Positions 28,501 through 37,600 of a DNA stretch of 64,000 bases are shown here, piece by piece (position 1 is the stretch's first letter; every line of letters starts with the position of its first letter). Made by a program: the position numbers and the translations under genes. Source of the stretch: Leptospira venezuelensis (GTDB taxonomy: Bacteria; Spirochaetota; Leptospiria; Leptospirales; Leptospiraceae); NCBI RefSeq assembly GCF_002150035.1, contig NZ_NETS01000010.1:1-64000 (forward strand), given 5' to 3'. The notes beneath the pieces are model-generated. The model saw only the letters and a list, made by a program, of their open reading frames with translations. It made no database searches and was not told where the DNA came from.

Positions 28501-30129
28501 GCCGCCTTTATTGAGCATGAGAGTCCATTGACCTGTTGGCTCGTCGAATAAGACTGCATCAGAAAGTCCATTTCCATCATAGTCACCAGGAAACCATTCC
28601 ATTCTGAAAATATCTGGAATACCGGTCATCAGCCTGCCGTAATTTTTAAATTGGAAGATACTCCCATTATGCTCCGCTACTATAAAGTCACGTGTTTGAG
28701 GAAGGTAAAAAGCTATATCTGCCCTACCATCCCCATTATAATCACCGCTTACATTTCCCTTAAAGAAACGAATTTTATCCACATTATCGTAACCTTGATA
28801 ACGATTCGCATAAGTCTTAAATGAATATCCACCACCCGGTTTTCCTTCTGCAGCCTTCCAATTTCCAGTCTTAGAATTGAAAAAGACAATATCGGAAATT
28901 CCATCTCCGTTAAAATCTCCTTCGAATAATTGAGAATCTCCTGGTACATCTTCAGGCTCGGAAGAGAAGGCGTTAGCGACATTCTGCCAGAGCAAGGTAC
29001 GGGATGCGGTTTGATATTCGAATGTGGGCTTGGTAGTATTTCGATCCGAGTCTACGCTTATAAGTTTCGGGCGACCAGAATCGGCGGAAATCTCGTAAAT
29101 CATCCGGTATTCCCAAAGTTTGCTTCCGTTATATCCTACTTGGATCTTATCCAGAAGCTTGTTCATTTTCATGACGTAACCTGGTATCTTACTCACATAA
29201 GAATCGTCTCTGCTTTTCGTAATGAATCGAACGTATTGTTTTGCACTTACACCGCTACGTGAATTACCTGTATATCTAATTTCCTTTAAGTAAAGAGCAC
29301 GATTTTCTGAATACTCGGAAGTATCATATTCTATATCAATAAAATTCCCGTTTGTATCTTCTACTTGCGATAAATTCCAACTATATGTTCTGGTAATTTT
29401 ATTTGGATCGTAAATTCTACTGGAAGATGTCTGACCATATATGGATTTTTTACCGGAGGAATCTCTTACTTCCCAAATTCCACCGTTCTCGATATTCGTA
29501 AGTCGTAGAATTGTAAAATCTTCCGCTACAACTTCAGGACGATAGGTTCCATTCTCACTCGAAGAATCACCCGATACTTTGATCAGTTTCTTTCCATTCC
29601 AAGAAAAGCTATCTCTTGCATCGTAATACAAAGCACCATATTCCGGAGTTCGAACGATACTTCCCATACCTAGATTCCAACCTATTCCCAACCAGCCGTC
29701 TCCTCCTGAAGAAGAGTATGTTAAACCAAGACTTGGTTGCATTCCCGCTCTTCCGGGAGTTATTTCGATCGGATAATTTAAGGAAACCGCTCCGAAATTA
29801 TTAGGCTCAGGCGGAGAAATAAAAATCGCGCCCGCAAGTGGATTTGCCTTACTCTCAGGGTCATCGATTGCTGCGCTATAATTTGTAGAGATCGAATATA
29901 AATCACTGCCTTCCGGAGAAGGAGCAGAACCTGGAGAAGGAAAGGAAGTCCCTTGCACCAATCCTCCAATCGAGAAATTAAGAACTCGGGAAAGTAAATT
30001 ATTTACTCCGTTTCCTCCATAACAGGAAGAAAGAAAGAAGATGCAGCAAGACGTGAGAAAAACCCGTAAAAGATTTATTCTCAATGGAATATTCTCTTTT
30101 TCGATTTTTGACATATCACTCTTCTGCAT
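22534..30129 (-). CDS. Giant TcB-TcC-type (SpvB/Rhs) toxin-like lipoprotein
   Basis: About 2531 residues. MQKSDMSKIEKENIPLRINL leads into a hydrophobic stretch ending FFLSSC, a lipoprotein signal. Order: SpvB N-terminal domain (about 90-330: NYPIEITPGRAGMQPSLGLTY, GDGWLGIGWNLGMGSIVRTP); a cluster of FG-GAP/VCBS calcium-type repeats (GDFNGDGISD, GDYNGDGRAD, GDFDGDGFSD) at about 405-720 and one near 1153; a TcdB-middle-like region after it (NGIGGIYDLEYDNSTKF); YD/Rhs repeats at about 1500-2100; the Rhs core (FYFYNARYYDPQIARF) near 2250; the boundary KDPTG near 2298; then a unique tip of about 230 residues. This is the layout of ABC-toxin TcB and TcC fused, a cocoon that encloses a variable effector. 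The start at 30129 is chosen for AAGGA five bases upstream. The tip matches no toxin family I know. Confidence 0.88.
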   Translation of the reverse strand: MQKSDMSKIEKENIPLRINLLRVFLTSCCIFFLSSCYGGNGVNNLLSRVLNFSIGGLVQGTSFPSPGSAPSPEGSDLYSISTNYSAAIDDPESKANPLAGAIFISPPEPNNFGAVSLNYPIEITPGRAGMQPSLGLTYSSSGGDGWLGIGWNLGMGSIVRTPEYGALYYDARDSFSWNGKKLIKVSGDSSSENGTYRPEVVAEDFTILRLTNIENGGIWEVRDSSGKKSIYGQTSSSRIYDPNKITRTYSWNLSQVEDTNGNFIDIEYDTSEYSENRALYLKEIRYTGNSRSGVSAKQYVRFITKSRDDSYVSKIPGYVMKMNKLLDKIQVGYNGSKLWEYRMIYEISADSGRPKLISVDSDRNTTKPTFEYQTASRTLLWQNVANAFSSEPEDVPGDSQLFEGDFNGDGISDIVFFNSKTGNWKAAEGKPGGGYSFKTYANRYQGYDNVDKIRFFKGNVSGDYNGDGRADIAFYLPQTRDFIVAEHNGSIFQFKNYGRLMTGIPDIFRMEWFPGDYDGNGLSDAVLFDEPTGQWTLMLNKGGQFEFLKFSSKFKNLYRGDYNPDGNMDSQSTTDISTQGKGRINVNFLVGDYNGDGRTDISLYDARSGKWIVGENNRNPDTSSPIYFKFDWYIYKVFTAPEQRLFTQDRFSGDFDGDGFSDFLVFDRSSGDWILGQTGDRTINFRVWSKVPQFKEITKWLQGDFNGDGNTDIGFYSASDGKFWIGEATGNGFRYRIYSDMNYGPSAERVMKSPLPLDEVKISKDYAVIQTASDTKTILLDYAYDGNEYPNRGEFVFPGCFTVNDCSTSPELLIYNRKTAKFDIRIGASTTTGVFSDFNPEASGLRIANNGKTDRFTRNTKDEVLFYQESGISNSFSALRNASSTSFEKVSFASFSDSEVGNFYYDETTYLIDNFSSSSVKSVLIFDDQPIAGAGTGKLLLSGPTGNRILIPMGALTQTNLTNFFRLGTSGQNRLRRKDFSLFSGNFLGASDGTSQLIIVDRSTSTHTWYVGVVDALNSKITFTKLGLIGTPNLPLTASEFDSKIPAGITYGLYPESSGKSILLGKSIGDNSTFYKFKISGGTVTSSSYSAISAVFSGEFDNSGNPLVVQFDTKKIFDITKVASVPLPGSDLIKEVDRSDLFSKIYPFEWIQGDYNGDGITDIGIIHLGEPTWYYAMSTGSVPDIINRIKNGIGGIYDLEYDNSTKFDNTGGDGIPDLPASYRVCTKIIADDGFGNRIQKSYQYSGGVAFSAFINGKKETDYFGFTNFSMKDSLGASTVHTFHSMPYSDFLMNRALAGAEKEMHILGSDNQDYGKTLTSYDVKKMEVSPGVATYVAYSTKKESFLSGARTTTSTNLLTIDNYSITKKVESATDHYEDASHPSETIVNSFDFETDTNSNERRIKKSVSFQGSNTEKTSLMTYDSQGNLTKTVTSYTGSGLPATKTSILEYAYDTLGNKVLEKDSSSSPARGKEIVYDDDLRQFVKESTAFGGGIRFKTIYEIDYGNSFGNPTRVTDPNGNKTEYEYDSYGRITETSADTDSGTKTLATYNYNSNFPFSALTSMGTGTGDPDFSIRKYSDGLGRAVYQVKTASDGKFVRSGRIVYDSVGRVIRIGQPDWADGSEMDSFALHLEEKNPTYFEYDAIGRQTKTVLPQAAGETTASFTTTTYNGAFEVLVETSGGTRKKTIQNARGKSLFIEDSGTDGTSAQIGFCYDISENLVKKSDLNGVNLNCGDIATGINQKDLSGKNQTYWQYDAFGQLVKQSDPDLGITVNVYNAFGDLTKTTDARGYITQITYDSFGRMILKELHDGDVHYSYDSGYGSENALGKLVSVDSSSQFKTFSYDKLGRPKKETRTIKGIPLQDAGGPYETNYAYDLLGRVTTIDYPEHPVSHTRMKACYVYGSAGYIAGISVQVNTNGILPGFCSKTIVEGITYNEFGQTAGFNLGNGVQTDYTYDTKQRLIKIHSSGDVDGTTKVLQDAVYAFNENNNIIGITNTASEYNTNYTYDYDGLNRLVNASGTYTESADNYTKNFRQSFDYAQNGNLLKKRRHDFAGGQVLDEWAYQYQNHQVLKIDSTLTGLSSMQMGYDAVGNMITQDDNSKDLKKQIHFDSENRINFVEDKDGAEVGRYWYDEGGFRVRKTALVPKGAVIKQQEIFYPSKFYGLEYVEEDNTLQSINNIYLNGVRIAALNEEGVAAYFLTDQVDSVGQILDENAHTISHMQYEPYGETFVQRGNQDFSPKYNSQELDKETNFYFYNARYYDPQIARFASADSVIDGARSTQGWNRFSYVAGNPILYKDPTGHEGLSPGQLHYFGTGFRGLRKEIYVPTVRKMEAEDKGEYRWFAGPGTLAPYAIYASADLLEGDYTKFATRTAVDVPFAITSLALLEAGPAYSVVTSGTNATVVNGTRLVLTSPGVKGFLKQSIGNLLKAFGSAPPEAKKQIANKVAERLIYGNIGRDLTNFATGAGVTRGFYDFFIDGPFSPNPPESPWSTAGLGASETVKDMLDKYDQWKEASKNKVTPNATKSNKKRIK

Positions 30130-30205
30130 TAGATTCCTTCTAGGTTTTTTGCAGATTTGAATATGCTTCTCTCTGAGTAGATGAAGCATATTCAAACCTT
30201 TCCGA

Positions 30206-33200
30206 TTAATATTTGATCTGAGTAGTGATCGTATAATCTCTTTCAATCAATGGAGCGACGAAGAAATTATTCAAACCATACTGTAATGCACCAGGATTCT
30301 GTAGGTTAACTGCGTATCTTCGGATCATAGGTAAAGGAGTTTCATTTGGAGCAGTCCAGAAGGCCACTCCGTTAACAGTAGAGCCACCGACCTCGACAGA
30401 AGGTGTCGTTTGGATTCCTGCATTTTTCGTACTTAAGAAGAATTCTCCATTCCCTATGTTTGAAAAAGAACTTAAGGAAGCTAATCTCCCCCGAATCGTT
30501 CTACCCGTTCCTTCTGCATGTTCCCAAGCAGTGAATATGATATTACCGTTCGCGATCACTGGACTCGAAACATTTCGAGCAGTTGCAGGCAATGGATTAT
30601 TCAGTACCAAATGTCTGTTATATAATAACTCTCCGGTTGTTAAAGCTAATGCTCTCAAACGTGCTTCATTCGTTGCTGAACTGTATGAAATCAAACCAGG
30701 ATTTTGCGAGACGGTAAGTTGGAACGGAGAAGAAAGAGAAACATTGGAATCCACTAAAAATGGTCCTGTCCCTAGTGCAGCCGGAGTATCCAAATTTACT
30801 CCACGAGCATAAATATTTGAATTCGGCATTCTATAAGTGAGTATCCCGCGGTTTCCGAACATACCCACTTTAAAACCTGAACTAAGACCTTTCATATTCA
30901 AGTTATGCCTAGCTAATGCAAAATTAGATCCTACTTTCGTTGCAGTTGCCATATCAATAACTACACCATCGATATTTGCATACATCGACCATGCAGCCTC
31001 ACCCTGAACACTTGCATGCTGTAAATATACAAGGAAGGCCTTATTCCCGGAAGCCGAGACAGCAACGTAGTATGGCAATCGATTCGTTATGAGCCAATTC
31101 GGTATATAATGTGCAATTCCAAAGAGATTCACACCAGCACCAGTACTGAGATTGTATATTCTAGTATCTACGTAATCATCATACACAAGATTGTTCGCAA
31201 CTACGTTATCCCAGGTGACAATCGCATAATTTGTTCCGATTGCAGCACTGAAATTTGTAGCTAAACCATGTCTTGTCATAGCCTTGGCATCGGCATATAA
31301 CCTAGTTTGAGTACCCAAGTCATAAAAATTGACCCAAATCTCATTACCGTTTTCCCAGCAAATAATCACTTTACCATTTTCATTTACTTTGGCTGTAAAT
31401 TCCCCAGTTATAGGAGTAGTATTCAGTTGTGATCCTAAAGTTCCATTAGGAGTTCCAGTTCCCATGAACCCTTGTTCAGTCTGAGCGGAAAGCTTATAAA
31501 ATCTACCGTAAAGACCTGTATCCCTTTTCCAGATAGCGAGAGCAAAGTCTCCACTGGAAACAGTCACGAGACCTGTCAAAGGAGAGGTACCGGAAGCGTG
31601 CTGGCTAACTGGGGCATCCGAAGATCCAGGTAATAATTGATACAATTTACCTAAACTATTGTTCAAGGATACTAAGCCGTTCGCTAAGAAATTGCTAAAA
31701 TCTCCTCCGTCTGCCCAAGAGCTCCAAGCAGCCACTCCTCCATTATAATTACCGATCCAATTGATAGCGTTATAGTCCGAACGGATTCCTAGACAGTTCG
31801 CAGGATGTTTAGGTTTTGCAACACAATCCACCAATGAACCTGAAGTTAAGAAGTCCAAATTTTGTGCCGTCATAAAGGCGGTCGGCACGAAACTAGCTAG
31901 ATAATCGGTATTCCATTGAGAAGCGAATCCAGTATCTTGCATGATCTTAACGTCAGCCGCTATTAAACTTCCTTTCGTTGAAACTAAGGTTGTTTTATCC
32001 GCTTTAAACGTAGTAGGATTACTAAGCGCGATTGTAGTAATGCCGCTCGAATCAGGTGGCTCAGGAGTTGTTGAGACGGTAAATATATCTGCCTTATCCC
32101 CGATGGATAAAAGATCTCCTGAGTCGATTCTGCCTCCTGAATTGTATATCTGAATCGTATTTTGCCCAACGTCAATACTGGTGGCTAATTGACCTCTCAT
32201 TTTGGATACTTGAGAATAATGTAAAGGCCATACACTTTGACGATATGCATTATTGTATGCCGGTCTGAGATAGAGTTCGATTACACTAGTATCTGGATCT
32301 ACATACAGATGTTGACTAGGAAGCTGAAGGCATAAGGTTAAAGTTTGAGTAACTAAAACAAAGTTTACTCCACAGGATTGGAGTTTGTACGGATCTCCGG
32401 TTGTATTAATATCCTTTTCAATATGCAACCAATCAGTTCTTTGTCCGCCAAATCCCATACTGATTTCAAAATCTGCTATCTGACTGTATTCATACAGATC
32501 ATTAGTCGGCGAGCGTTTCATATCATAAGAGAAATTCGTAAAATATTGAAAAGATCCGCCAATTTCCGGGCTTCCAAAATTCGGATTCAAATAACGAGTT
32601 TGATCTAGTTTAATTTGGATATTTACTCTCTCTCCGAATCCGACTGCCCCTAAATATTTAGAATTCTTTGTCGGATAATATGGAGTATCTCCCAATTGGA
32701 ATTTATCCCAAACAGTATTCATTGCAAAAGGAAGATTTGTGACAAGTGGGCTCGTTCCAAAATCTTTGATCTTCGCCCCGGAGTCCTTTAAGGAAATATA
32801 AACTATATCTATCTGATCCCCTGCCCAAAGAGTAGAATCGATTCCTTTTAAAACCTGGGCTGGCTTTGGAGAGCCAGGATCAAAGGTCACTACAACCTTA
32901 TTCGGATCCTGGCCTTGCATTACATATTCCGTAAAGTTATAGTATTTACCCTTTGAAAATACCACCCAGAAGCCAGCATTCTCCTTAGCGGCCGGATTTT
33001 TTTCGTCCCAAGCATTTAGCGGATCTTGTTCACAAGCAGAGCGAGTATTACCATCGGAACCGACGATATTGGTCCTCGGAGTGCAAGGAACAGTTCTAGC
33101 TGTTCCACCGATACTTTTAATTCCGCTGCTAAAAATTCTTGCTTTATCAATTTTAGGAGCTATTTCTTCAAAATTTACAATTGTATCTTCGTATTCAATA

Positions 33201-34648
33201 GCGATACCGGAACAGGTAATCCGATCGAGAGCTTTTCTGAGGCTGATCCCCGGGACCAATTTTGTAGCAGTCTTAGCCTTACATGGATCGCTATCCGCTC
33301 CAACTGCATCGAAGGCAGCAACTCTATACATTTCTCTAAAGCCAGGTCCGAAAATTCTAATTAATGCAGTTCTAGCTTTTGCGTTTTCCTCTACAATTTT
33401 AAGATTATCACCGCTAAAATTGACAAGTATGGATTTATAATTCGAATCCGGAACATGTGCCATTTCATAATCTACGATATAAATCTTGGGAGTATAACCG
33501 GAAGCGATTGCTCTTTCGACCTCGGCAGTATTCAATCCATCAAGTTCGATAACATATGGTCCGAACTTGGTTCCACCGTAAACGGATACCTCGAATAAAC
33601 TATAATCTGCATTACGTAATCTGAAACTTTGGATTGGGATCAAATCACCTTGCGCTGATTCGAACATCAAAGAACATAAAATGTTCTTCAGTTTCACAGG
33701 CATATTTACCGATTGGTTTTCAATATATAGAGCGGCTCTTACGTACCCTGCATTTGGATCAACCTTAGAGCTTTCGTCGATCTTTTGAGATTTTTCTCTG
33801 CGGAATTTTCTAGCTTTATCCGAACTGGAATTTGCTTTTACACTCCATCCTTCTCGATCCAGATTATTCTTAAATGGTTTATCAGCCCATTTAGTCACCG
33901 TCTTGTTTGTAGAGTAGGTCCCTCCCCAACTTTTGCTGGAGTTATTACTATAATTAATACCAGTACCTTCGTTTTTACTGCCCGTAGAAGTTACAGCGTT
34001 ACTTACGGGATCACCAGCAGTCACTCCTCCATCAACTCCTGAACCGCCCCCAATCCCAACAGTTAAGGAGCTTCCATACGTATCCTCGTATTGAACGGTT
34101 CGAAGACTTACTTCATTTTGGTGAATATTTTCAGATCCTTGGTTCCGAGTGGATTCGAAATCCTGAGAACTGATTTCACTGATGATCTCATCACTCTTAT
34201 GCTGGGCACTATAAAGGATCTCGACCTTCATAGTGACAGGAGGAGCAACAATCGTATTTACTTGCGGATAATCGGCAACCCAAACGTTAGTTGTCGTTTC
34301 ATTCACATTTAAAATTCCGTCCCCGTCAAAATCGTTTATTATATTTGTTCCCGTTGGATCAATTGCTCCGCCTAAAGCAGCAGCATTGACCTCTGTCCCT
34401 GGAGCAAAATCAAAGAGATGATTTGGTGCTGGCAATTTTGGCTCTTTTACTAATGGAACCTTCTCTACGGTCAGCTTGATTGCAGTTGAAAGGTCCACAT
34501 CACCCCCATCTTCCGCAAAAAACATACAGGACCCAAATAGTGAAAAAGACAAAGTCGTAATCAAAAAAGATCCGCGTGTCCAAGAATTGAAACCTAAGAA
34601 AAGTGATCTGATATTCATATGCATTTTACCTAATATAATCTTTCTCAT
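30206..34648 (-). CDS. Large lipoprotein with protective-antigen-like pore region, copy 2
   Basis: About 1480 residues; signal ending FSLFGSC. A calcium-type motif (DFDGDGILNVNET) and VADYPQV come first, then a Ser/Gly/Thr-rich stretch with alternating hydrophobics (about 175-260), KWADKPF, YVRAALYIENQSVNMPV, ALIRIFGPGFREMYRVAAFDA and PGISLRKALDRI. These occur in the same order as in anthrax protective antigen (DNDGIPDSLE, VAAYPIV, the membrane-inserting loop, TWAETM, NIRYVNTGTAPIYNV, TARIIFNGKDLNLVERRIAA, PDMTLKEALKIA). The last 450 residues contain about eight repeats like ALAIWKRDTGLYGRFYKL, probably a beta-propeller. ATG at 34648 has AAGGA upstream; the gene begins 11 bases after copy 1 ends. 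It is about half identical to copy 1. The homology is from memory and needs a profile search. Confidence 0.7.
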   Translation of the reverse strand: MRKIILGKMHMNIRSLFLGFNSWTRGSFLITTLSFSLFGSCMFFAEDGGDVDLSTAIKLTVEKVPLVKEPKLPAPNHLFDFAPGTEVNAAALGGAIDPTGTNIINDFDGDGILNVNETTTNVWVADYPQVNTIVAPPVTMKVEILYSAQHKSDEIISEISSQDFESTRNQGSENIHQNEVSLRTVQYEDTYGSSLTVGIGGGSGVDGGVTAGDPVSNAVTSTGSKNEGTGINYSNNSSKSWGGTYSTNKTVTKWADKPFKNNLDREGWSVKANSSSDKARKFRREKSQKIDESSKVDPNAGYVRAALYIENQSVNMPVKLKNILCSLMFESAQGDLIPIQSFRLRNADYSLFEVSVYGGTKFGPYVIELDGLNTAEVERAIASGYTPKIYIVDYEMAHVPDSNYKSILVNFSGDNLKIVEENAKARTALIRIFGPGFREMYRVAAFDAVGADSDPCKAKTATKLVPGISLRKALDRITCSGIAIEYEDTIVNFEEIAPKIDKARIFSSGIKSIGGTARTVPCTPRTNIVGSDGNTRSACEQDPLNAWDEKNPAAKENAGFWVVFSKGKYYNFTEYVMQGQDPNKVVVTFDPGSPKPAQVLKGIDSTLWAGDQIDIVYISLKDSGAKIKDFGTSPLVTNLPFAMNTVWDKFQLGDTPYYPTKNSKYLGAVGFGERVNIQIKLDQTRYLNPNFGSPEIGGSFQYFTNFSYDMKRSPTNDLYEYSQIADFEISMGFGGQRTDWLHIEKDINTTGDPYKLQSCGVNFVLVTQTLTLCLQLPSQHLYVDPDTSVIELYLRPAYNNAYRQSVWPLHYSQVSKMRGQLATSIDVGQNTIQIYNSGGRIDSGDLLSIGDKADIFTVSTTPEPPDSSGITTIALSNPTTFKADKTTLVSTKGSLIAADVKIMQDTGFASQWNTDYLASFVPTAFMTAQNLDFLTSGSLVDCVAKPKHPANCLGIRSDYNAINWIGNYNGGVAAWSSWADGGDFSNFLANGLVSLNNSLGKLYQLLPGSSDAPVSQHASGTSPLTGLVTVSSGDFALAIWKRDTGLYGRFYKLSAQTEQGFMGTGTPNGTLGSQLNTTPITGEFTAKVNENGKVIICWENGNEIWVNFYDLGTQTRLYADAKAMTRHGLATNFSAAIGTNYAIVTWDNVVANNLVYDDYVDTRIYNLSTGAGVNLFGIAHYIPNWLITNRLPYYVAVSASGNKAFLVYLQHASVQGEAAWSMYANIDGVVIDMATATKVGSNFALARHNLNMKGLSSGFKVGMFGNRGILTYRMPNSNIYARGVNLDTPAALGTGPFLVDSNVSLSSPFQLTVSQNPGLISYSSATNEARLRALALTTGELLYNRHLVLNNPLPATARNVSSPVIANGNIIFTAWEHAEGTGRTIRGRLASLSSFSNIGNGEFFLSTKNAGIQTTPSVEVGGSTVNGVAFWTAPNETPLPMIRRYAVNLQNPGALQYGLNNFFVAPLIERDYTITTQIKY

Positions 34649-34658
34649 ATCCCGTTCC

Positions 34659-37600
34659 TTAGAATTTGATTCTCGATATGATCGAATAATCACGCTCGAT
34701 TAGAGGTGAAACAAAGAAGTTATTCAACCCATACTGCAAAGTTCCTGGATTCAGAAGATTGATATTAAAACCGCGAATCCTTGGCTGAAGAGCATCCTGA
34801 GAGAGCCAGAATGCCATTGCATAATTCGAATCTTGTAAAGTAGAAACAACTGCTCCGGTTTGAGGTCCCTGGTTAAGAGTGCTTAAGAAGAACTCACCAC
34901 TTCCCCTCAGGAAAAACTTATTATCGTCCACAGCCGCCGCCGGATCAAGGATTGCCACTCTTCCTCTTATGGTAGACTTAGCTCCTTCAACATGTTCCCA
35001 AGTGGATAGCACATTCTTACCATTCAAAATAGCTGAACCTGCATTTCGTCCTGTTGCTGAAGAATTTGAATTTAAAACAAGAGAAGTGTTATAAGCCATT
35101 TGTCCGTCTGACAAAGAGAGGGCCTTCATACGCATTGCGTTATCCGAAATCGTGGAATAGAGAACCAATCCAAAATTCTGATTTGCAGACATATTCCATG
35201 AGTTTGTGACAGTATTCGGATCTACTCGGAATGCAGGCTTTACCGACCCTCCCGTTGTTAGATTAACACCTATACCGTTCAAGAAACCACTATTGGTTCT
35301 CCAAAAAGTCATACCATAAGGAGTGCCGCCAACGGTATATGCAACAGACCGAATCGAATCTGTATAGCCACCGACATCGTTCACAGTCGTCTGACTGCCT
35401 ATATATGCCGCGGTCGAAAGATTATAAGCCTGATTGTATACGATTCCATAGGCATCAAATGTAGCATAACTTGATAACAAAGCGTAATTGCCGGTAGCAC
35501 TCGCCGAGATAACCATTTTTCCTCTACCAAATACGTCTTCTCTGGAAGCATAAATGAAAGTTGCAGTTACCGGATTACCAGTGGTCGCATCATAAATCCG
35601 AGCAACAGCGTCATGCTTCGTCCAAATTCCAACATACTCTATCGATTGAGTTACATAGTTTTGGTTATAAACAACAACAGCTCGATTTGTTCCAATTGCA
35701 GCATCTATAAATAATCCATTCACATCGTACGGTCGAGTTACCACTTTTGAGTCCGCACCGATCTTTGTCTGATTGCTCATATTCCAGAAATTAACGAAAA
35801 TATCGTTTCCATTTTCCCAAACTAGGATCGCCGTACCAGTTTCATTCGCCTTCACTACGAACTTTCCGGCAATATTCATACTCGCTGAATTCATATCAAA
35901 TTGAGCAGCTAAAGGTTGCTGGGTGGATGTCTTGTAGAATCTTCCCCAAATATCTCCATCCTTCTTCCAAACAACTAAGGTAAAATCAGCATACGTTACA
36001 GTTTGCGGATTACTCAATGGATTAGAGCCAATATGCTCTCCTACAGGGTAGTCTGCACCTCCAGGTTCTAATCGATAAACTAAACTATTACTAGTACTAA
36101 GGCCAAATAAACCGTTCGATAAAAATCCTTCAAAGTTTCCTCCATCAGCCCATGAGCTCCAGAGAGCAACTCCTTGGTTATAATTACCCAACCAATTGAT
36201 CGCATTGAAATCCGGATAGAACCCTAAACAACCAAGAGGATGTTTAGCTTCCGATGCACAACTCACTGATGAATTACTTCTAAATGGTAAAAATTGCGGA
36301 GTCGTAAAGGCAAGTGGCTGGAAGGCAGCAGTTGCTTCCTGATTCCACTTAGCAATAAAGCCAGTATCTTGTGTAATCTTGACATCCGATTGTGTAAGAC
36401 TGCTTTGTGTAATAACAGTGGTAGTTTTATCAACGGAGAAGGTAACCGGCTGATCAAGCTGGATCGTAATTCCACCGTCCGTATCTGGGACTGGATCAAA
36501 ATTAACTATAGTAAATGTCTGAGGATTATTACCTATCAGTAATATATCATTCTTCTCTATCAATCCATACGGCTTCAATACCCGAATCGTTAGCGAGTTA
36601 TTAGTACCAACGATTGCATCCGCCAAGGTTCCACGCATTTTTCCTACTTTTGAATAATGTAATGGCCAAATTGTTCTTCGATACGCGTTATTCAAGGCAG
36701 GACGAATATACAATTCTACAACAGATGTTTCTACATCCAAGACATCGTGTTGAGTAGGAAGTTTAACACAAAGTTTCAGTGTTTGGGTTGCATGACTAAA
36801 AGTTACACCACAAGACTGAAGTTTATAAGGATCAGAAGTTCCTAAATCCTTCTCAATATGCATCCAATCCGTTCTTTGTGCTCCGAAACCCATACTGATC
36901 TCGAAATCTGCCATCTCGGTTCTTTCAAAGAGAAGTGGAGAAATTATCTTATTATAAGAAAATTCCGTAAAGTATTGGAGGGTAGTTCCGCCTGGAGTTG
37001 GAGTTCCGAAACTCGGATTCAAATATTGGGTTTTATCTAACTTAATGGTAAGTTCGATCTGTTCACCAAATCCAACTGCTCCTAAATAAACTGAATTAGT
37101 ATTTGGATAATAAGTGTGTGCACCTATGGAAGTAAGATCCCAGGCAGTATTGACTTTAAATGGAAGATTCGTTACTAAAGGATTTGTTCCGAAATCTCTA
37201 AGCTTTGCACCATAATCGCGCATAGAGATATACACGATTTCAATTGTATCTCCCGCCCAGATTGTAGAATCAATTCCTTTGAGAACGGAAGCTGGTCGAG
37301 GACTTTCTGGATCGAAAATTGCTGTTTCTTTATTACTTCCAAATAATACGTATTCCGTAAAATTGTAATACTTTCCTTTTGAGAATACTACCCAGAAACC
37401 TGCGTTATTTTTTTCATCTTCAGTCCATTCACTAATTGGCTTCTGAATACAAGCTTTTCTCTTTACTCCATCCGATCCGGTGTATTCTAAATCGCCGGGA
37501 GCACAAGGAACCGTGTTCTTAATTCCTCCAATCGAAAGAATCGAACTAGCAAATATTCTCGATGCACTTAATTTTGGAGCGACTTCTTGCATATCGACGG

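Noticed and set aside
28080..28950. GDxNGDGxxD motifs as EF-hands or dockerin
   Set aside because: Their spacing and the surrounding strands (GDYNGDGRTDISLYDARSGKW) are FG-GAP/VCBS-type, as expected in TcB-like proteins.
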